Positions 58,047-64,000 of a stretch of DNA of 64,000 bases are shown one piece after another (position 1 is the stretch's first letter; each line of letters opens with the position of its first letter). Source of the DNA: Lineus longissimus. Its lineage: Eukaryota; Nemertea; Pilidiophora; Heteronemertea; Lineidae. Where the stretch lies: positions 14,579,501-14,643,500 of the forward strand of contig NC_088310.1 in the NCBI RefSeq assembly GCF_910592395.1, written 5' to 3'. The position numbers were made by a program, and so were the translations under genes. The notes under the pieces were generated by a model. That model was not told where the DNA came from. It did not search any database and was given only the letters and a program-made list of their open reading frames with translations.

Positions 58047-58330
58047 TGATATAGATATCATTGTTCAGTGTAGCTGGGACTACTCTGACTCCAAGCATGG
58101 TTGATTTTTGAAAATAGTGACATTGATGAACAGAAATTTTACAAAGATTAGAAAAGTTATTTTGTTCATAAGACGCTTTATGTTAGGGCCAATTTTGTTA
58201 GAACTTTGACTGCCTGATTATTAGGTCTCTGATAACATGAATATATGAGCAGTTTTGCAGTGAAATGTCTCATCTTACAAAAAAGAGGATTTGTAAGCAC
58301 TCTCTTTGCATTAATCTACAAAATATAGTG
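58047..58330 (+). repeat. Host repeat H, copy 2 (empty site)
   Basis: Matches 55085-55331 plus 56832-56880 without interruption. Shows the sequence before the 1500-bp insertion. Confidence 0.8.
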
Positions 58331-61210
58331 TTTCAACAGTCGTCAAAGTTTTGCCTAAATTTAATTGAAACTACTGTCAGATTGGTGACTTTGATTGCCT
58401 GAACAAGAACATTTTTGCGAATTTTGCAAGTAGGTCAGGCTCCGGAAAATATCCTGCCGTGAAAATCTCTTGCTTTTAGCTTAAAACCAATGTCATTGTT
58501 GCCATGTTTCCACAGAGGCACTGCATATAGCTTGGCCCAACGAAGGCCTACGTGTATACCCCACACACTTGTCATAATTACACCTAACTTAAACAACTTT
58601 TGCTTAATTATTGCTCATATTATGTTAAGTAGGGGACATTTTACACTACAGTCTCCATACACTAAGAGCTTAGAGTCAAAATAGACAGTTTAAATTAAAA
58701 ATATTCTGCCAAGAATAATATGTCCATCGTGAGGCATCGCGAAAATTATATGCCGCAGATTTTTTTTTTCCCGTTCTCCAGCAACAACTGCGCACGGCAA
58801 CTCAACACGTTTGAATGATCAGTCTGGATGCGCAAAACACTGTGACTTGCTCGAGGCGGGGGTACACTTACTGATCGACATAGCCGCGGCACTTCATCAA
58901 ACGATGAGAACTAGGCGAGATTGACAAAAATGCCATACTTTTATAGCTCCAAAATCGTTAATCTTCAGATAATTTCAAAACTTAAAATAGCTATTTGTGA
59001 TAGAGATATATTTGCTTGCGAACTGTTTTATTCCCAAATCGACGCTGCACAATATTTTTTGTTTTATTTCTTCAGGGGGGAGGAAATATTCCCAAGATAC
59101 ACAAACTGAATGGCTAATCCCAAGGGGTAGGCCAATCTTGATAAAATGGACCCAACGAAAGAGCTAAAACGAGGGGTCCCAACCGAAAAATCATCAAGGG
59201 CAGAGAAACGAAATTTTCAAATTCATAGCCCTAGCGGTTAAGAAACGCATCATTGTTTTAGAAATAGGATACGACGAAGGACCATTGGCATCACCAATCA
59301 ATTTTTACCCTTTTAACTGCTAAATGTTTTTTCTACAAATTTTCACTGTTTTTAATAAGACTGTACAAGTGTTGCTTGAGAGAGAGAGAAGAGTTAATTA
59401 CCTTGAAACCTCCATAGAAACGATCTACTACCTCCACGCCATCGTTCAGTAGTCAGTAAAATTGCAAAGCAGACAATCTTTTCAAGGAAACTCCATGTTT
59501 AATACTAAACCACCTGCTACAGTCTATGCTTGAATAGGCTAATGATAGCCAGAACAGAGCATCGAAGGCATTTTCAAATAACTAGGTACCATAGAGCAGG
59601 TTATCCTAAATACTTCAATGGACTTGCATTGAGGTCTGAAACAGAGCGAAATGTCATCAGCATTCAGGTGGACATAGCAGGGTGTCCTAAATATACAAGT
59701 TGACTTGACAATAAGGTATGATTGAGCAGGTTGTCCTAAATACTAAATCATCACAATAGAATACTGAAAGACCAAATCCAGGTCATATTAAATACAGTAC
59801 ATAAGTGCATGTAAAAATGGTGGAGCACATGTGAACTTTCACAGAGGTGGAAAAAAGGGCCTAAAGGTACAATGGTATTCTACCTACGAGACAAATGTGA
59901 CCCTATAACCAATCCTGGACTCCCACTACATGAATTAAAAAGAACTAAAAAAAACTATTCTAGTTGAGATGACTAAGTTAAAATTAGATAAACAAATAAG
60001 GCAAGAAATGCACATCCTGCTCCCTGTCCACCAATGATCCCAAGACCCTTGCAGAAGGCAAGGGCAACCCCACGAAAGGTCAAGGGGTCACACGAACATA
60101 TAAAAGGTAAACAAATACATAATTCTTCTGGCAGGAAATTTAAACATGGAAATTGCCTTCACAACATGTTGTTGGAGATTGTGATGTAGTATGTTTTATA
60201 AAATGTTGGTGCGCAGTTTGGTGCTGCCACCTTGTGTTTTTGTCAATAATTAATTCAGCCATATTTCATAAAGAAGTTTGTTGTCTCATTTTATTCATGT
60301 CACAAAAATCAAAATTATGGACTCACTGAAGATAATGGTCCGAAACATTTTGTGCCGAAGACCTCAATGAACATTACAGATATATAAATGAGGAACTTTG
60401 TGATGGTTTTCAGTGCAGGTGACATCAGTTATGACTTGTTGAATGAAAATTTGCTGACTCAGTGTGTGTACATCTGCATTGTTCGACTGTAAACCATGTA
60501 CACTGTACATTAGTAGGCCCTAAACGAATTGGTGCTCTCCACACTGAAGAAGAGTCGTGTAGCAATGAGGTCATGGCTGACAAGAGAGGCAAATGCTGTT
60601 GGTGCCGCTTAACTTTGGCACAGTTAAATTTAAGTGTTAAGTTTTGGTTTCCATGAGCCTGGAAACCGCTGAATGAGTTTGACTTTAAGCATCGTCTGTT
60701 GCTACCGCAACTTGCTATTTTTAGAGTCCATTGACGTCATAGCTATGTCAAATTTGCATGATAATTGGGTTTTCCCACCTGTTGTCGTGCTGGGGACACG
60801 TCCTGACGCTATCGGTTTGGTATAAATACTGGGATTTCTCAGCACAGAGCAGAAAGCCTTCGGGAGTGACCAAGACTGCATGGAAGCACGAAGTTGAATG
60901 GCTAGACGGGAAGAAGATTGCAGAACTCCAAGAGAAGAAGAAGAGAGAACTAACCTTTGCCGAGGGAACTTCTGCTCTGTCGCTCAGGAACCGATACACC
61001 ACTGCTGGTAGAGTCAGGTCGCGGTCTACAGGCTATTTGTCCCATTGAAACTCTAGTTCAGCTAGAGATTTCTGGGAGGTTTATGCACTGTGAGATCAAG
61101 ATTGTCAAAACCAGAGTTGTACAAAGGGTTCAATATACGAGTTTATTTCATTCTAAGAGTCATCTCGCCTTTTTTGTGGAAGTAGCAGTTTGGTTGCCTC
61201 CGGGTGCTAG
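58331..61210. other. No gene recognised; possible LTR promoter near the end
   Basis: 59215-59284 is a fragment of the 1-2660 repeat class (GGTTAAGAAACGCATCATTG and TTTTAGAAATAGGATA). GCAGG(T)TGTCCTAAATA recurs three times at 59596-59745. TATAAATA at 60821-60828, just upstream of the BEL gag, could be the promoter of a 5' LTR, but the second LTR is outside the window. Frames 60758-61048 and 60957-61214 are unrecognised. Confidence 0.5.
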
Positions 61211-62116
61211 CTGAAGGCTCGCACCGCAACAAATGCCATAGATGAACTATTACGCTCCAAATCTTGTTCTGCTGTAGCACTGGAGTTGCAGATCAAAGAA
61301 TTTGATAAACGTTCGGCAAAATATGATCAGATTTGTACAGAAATCGAAACGGAGATAGGTGCGGAGGTCGACTCACTCAACACAGACATTGACGAAACGT
61401 TCAAATATAGAACAAAGGCACTAGCATGCAAGATTCGAGCGTTGGAAGAGCTTGATAAGTTGAAGCCTAGTGCAACAGCTGGTGCTACTGCTGGTGCTAG
61501 TACTAAGACTAGTGGTAGTGGTGCTATAAAGCTTGAGGCTAAATTGCCTAAAATCGATATGCCGACATTCGATGGAGATCCGATGGAATGGCCAAGTTTC
61601 TGGGAAAAGTTCCAAATCATTGTTGACAATTGGAAGAACTTGTCCGTTGCTTCGAAGTTCACATACCTTGAGTCAGTTCTCGAAAAGGATGCAAAAAGGG
61701 TCATTGAAAGTCTGTCGATATCAGCCGACAATTACGAGAATGCCAAGGAAATGTTAGCGGAACATTTCGGACAGAAGAATGGAATCATATTCTCACACAT
61801 TCAAGCGCTATTGAATATCACAGTGCCTGTTAAACCGAAAATTGCTCAACTGTGGCAGTTATTAGATTCTATCCAAGGTCACGTTCAAAGCCTTAGGACA
61901 TCGAAAATAACTGGAGAGGAATATGGTGTTCTGTTGACTCCACTTATTCTTTCGCGTCTTACGCCCGAGTTGCGGATGGAGTGGGCGAGAGACAGTGAGG
62001 GCAAGGAAAGTGATCTGAAGGGACTACTGACATTCCTAAAGACAGAGATTCAACGCTGAGAACGTAGCGAGGCGTTTAAAGGACTTTCAACAACCAAGAA
62101 TACGAGCTGCAAACCT
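61211..62116 (+). pseudogene. BEL/Pao gag, 5' part (DUF1759-like), with one in-frame TGA
   Basis: The frame is open from 61211 (after TAG) without an early ATG. It reads AIDELLRSKSC, a coiled-coil-like part, then an Ala/Gly/Thr linker, KLPKIDMPTFDGDPMEWPSF and WEKFQIIVDN, the hallmark of BEL gag. YENAKEMLAEHFG and LLTPLILSRLTPELRMEWAR follow. A TGA at 62057-62059 interrupts the frame, which continues unchanged into 62117. The N-terminus may be lost or lie in another frame. Gag forms the particle that packages element RNA. Confidence 0.9.
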
Positions 62117-63356
62117 GTGCCTGTTGTACAACCTTCTACTAATGTATCCTCTGTTTCAGCTCTGTATACCCATAGTCATTCGCAATCAAATTCTAGCAAA
62201 GGTAGTAAACAATCTTGTGTATTCTGTAAGAAAGCTCATGCTTCTGAAAGATGTTGGACTGTCACTAAGATTCCGATTGAGGAAAGACATAAGGTAATCC
62301 AAGACAGTGGAGTTTGCTTCAGATGTATTAAATTGGGACATAGGTCCAAAGGTTGTAACTTCACGTGTGCTAAGTGCTCTGATAGACATCATCAACTTCT
62401 GTGTCATGGGCAGGGTTCACATAGTAGTGGTTCAAATTCAAGGAAAGTTGATAATGATAAAACTGTTAGTTGTACAGAACTGTCAGGTAATAATCAATCC
62501 GATGCCAGTGAAGACCATGAAGTGGTGCATACTGCATTAGCTAATCTTAATATTCGCTCCTGTTCTTCAGCCCAGGGGGTGTCCGTCCATACAGTGCTGC
62601 AGACAGCGAAGGTTACAGCGTGTGGAAGGAGGTGTGCAGTGGAGGCCGCGGTGTTGTTTGATACAGGGTCAGACAACTCCAACATCAGTAGTTCACTTGT
62701 GAAAAGGGTCGATCCAGAATGGGTAACGGCTAAGTATATGTCCTCAGCAGCCTTTGGTGGAGGTAAGCCATCAACTCGTTCTGCATACAATGTCCACAGG
62801 TTAAAATTACAGGGTGGCTCTGGAAGTTCAGAGGAACTCAAGGCAGTTGAAGTTAAGTCTGTTAGTTCATCCATGCGTAGGAATAGTGTCTCTAGGGAAG
62901 TACTAAGTTCTATTGAACATCTTCAGATGGCAGATCCTTATGAGGTTGATCGGGAAGTTCAGGTTGATATTCCGGTTGGTTTAGATTCATACTGCAGCTT
63001 TGTGAAGAGTGGTGTGATGAGATTGTCTGATGGTTTGGTGGCACAGGAATCGGTATTTGGATGGTTATTGTCAGGGTCTTGTAGTCACACCCCAACTCAT
63101 CATGAGGAAGTGAGTACTAGTTTGGTTTGTTTGTCTGATTTGTCAGAGTCCACATTGGAGCGATTCTGGGACTTAGAATCCATAGGAGTTCAGTCTGCAC
63201 AGAATCTGGATCCTGGTGATGAAATCTTGAAGAACTTCAATGAGTTGATCAAATTTGAGGATGGTAGATACCATGTTCAGCTTCCTTGGAAGGAGAATGC
63301 TTCTGTGTTGAATTTGTTATACAACTTGTCCATGGATTGGATTGACTGGATTGGAG
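62117..63356 (+). pseudogene. BEL/Pao zinc knuckles, aspartic protease and start of RT
   Basis: Same frame as the upstream gag. Zinc-binding parts CVFCKKAHASERCW, CFRCIKLGHRSKGC and CAKCSDRHHQLLC. Protease active-site motif AAVLFDTGSDNSNIS, followed by the Peptidase_A17-type DUF1758 region and FGWLLSGSC. RT begins at FEDGRYHVQLPWKENAS and is then lost, because the next recognisable residues belong to RNase H. The RT palm is therefore deleted and the element cannot move on its own. Confidence 0.9.
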
Positions 63357-64000
63357 TTGCATGGCTTCGGAGATTCTTCTGAACGAGGCTACGGTTCTGT
63401 GATTTATTCAAGGGTCCCACTACCAGATGGTAGTTATGAGGTCTCACTGGTTCTAGTGTGGCGCCGTTGAAGACGGTGTCCCTCCCACGCTTAGAGTTAC
63501 TTGGTTGTCTCCATACTGCGAGGTTGTTGGACTTGGTGAGATTGTCATTGAAGATAACAGAGATTCAGTATCATTGCTGGTCAGATTGGACTGTAGCTTT
63601 GGGCTGGGTCAAGGGGGAACCTAGAAGATGGAAGACATTTGTGGCTGAGAGAGTCACTGAGATCCAGAGGTTGACTGACACTTCTCTCTGGTCACACTGC
63701 CCAAGCAAGGAAAATCCTGCCCATTTGTTGACAAGGGGTCTCTTAGCTGAAGAGTTGGTTAGTTCTACTCCAAGGTTGTCTGGACCTGATCGTTTGTATG
63801 AACCAGTGATTGATGCAACAGTTGATTCATCACTGATTTCGTTTCAGAGTGTTGGACAATTTCTTCAGAGTGAAGTTGCACCTGCTGAGGTTGTTATGGC
63901 TGTAGCGACCAAATGGTTGCCAGTGGAGCAGGTTCTCTTCGTTACTCGATGGCCAAGATTGTTTCCTGTTGTTCGCATTACAGCGTTGGTCTACAGGTTT
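63357..64000 (+). pseudogene. BEL/Pao RNase H region, frameshifted, cut by the window edge
   Basis: 63357-63463 reads LHGFGDSSERGYGSVIYSRV and DGSYEVSLVL. After a frame change, 63458-64000 is open and reads VAPLKTVSLPRLELLG, then CWSDWTVALGWVKGEPRRWK, TFVAERVTEIQRLTD and NPAHLLTRGLL. The order is as in the two other BEL copies. Integrase would lie beyond the window. Confidence 0.9.

Noticed and set aside
1-64000. tRNA, 5S rRNA or snRNA genes
   Set aside because: GGTTCAAAT-type B-box words occur (for example near 56985) but no cloverleaf or A box could be built around them by eye.

Overview
The window is eukaryotic and looks like a repeat-dense stretch of a marine invertebrate genome. Spliced-looking exons, LTR, LINE, piggyBac, Tc1/mariner-like and Helitron sequences, microsatellites and nested insertions all point that way. 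The frequent GTAGGCCTA-type words and the BEL/LINE variants feel deuterostome-like (echinoderm, hemichordate or amphioxus), but that is an impression only. I see no operons, no rRNA or tRNA gene, no CRISPR array, and no host gene I can name. Nearly everything recognisable is a mobile element, mostly broken.

Layout. 1-2400 is a tandem array of a ~300-bp unit, followed by a truncated LINE end (2654-3110). 4525-6611 holds a degenerate BEL/Pao pol on the minus strand. 7325-7638 may be a tiny two-exon gene on the minus strand. 9-14.5 kb and 38.9-41.9 kb hold copies of two hairpin-ended, Helitron-like families (called A and B here). 16603-18850 is a third such family (C) built around a 145-bp tandem repeat. 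19983-26113 is a BEL/Pao element with both LTRs, interrupted at a TTAA by a piggyBac transposon (23020-25305) whose transposase has only two nonsense codons.

29759-37715 is a Tc1/mariner-like element split by two later elements: a 5.6-kb element with palindromic CAAACG-rich termini (30051-35662), which contains a plausible three-exon gene with a zinc knuckle and a minus-strand SGNH-like piece, and a piggyBac remnant (36000-37283). 42211-47332 is a decayed Helitron Rep-helicase. 47949-54657 is a family A copy interrupted by a family D plus family C pair (48334-51642) and a 925-bp repeat. 55332-56831 is a 1500-bp TIR element for which an empty paralogous site exists at 58290. 61211-64000 is a third BEL/Pao element running off the window edge.

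The most unusual signal is that families A, B, C and D share one architecture with different sequences. Each starts AACWAG, then has a first hairpin, then a motif X, and ends in a second hairpin whose 3' arm is the reverse complement of X. The pairing is kept while the sequence changes, which suggests a common Helitron/Helentron-like transposition machinery. The Helitron Rep-helicase relic in the same window is a possible source, but this is not shown.
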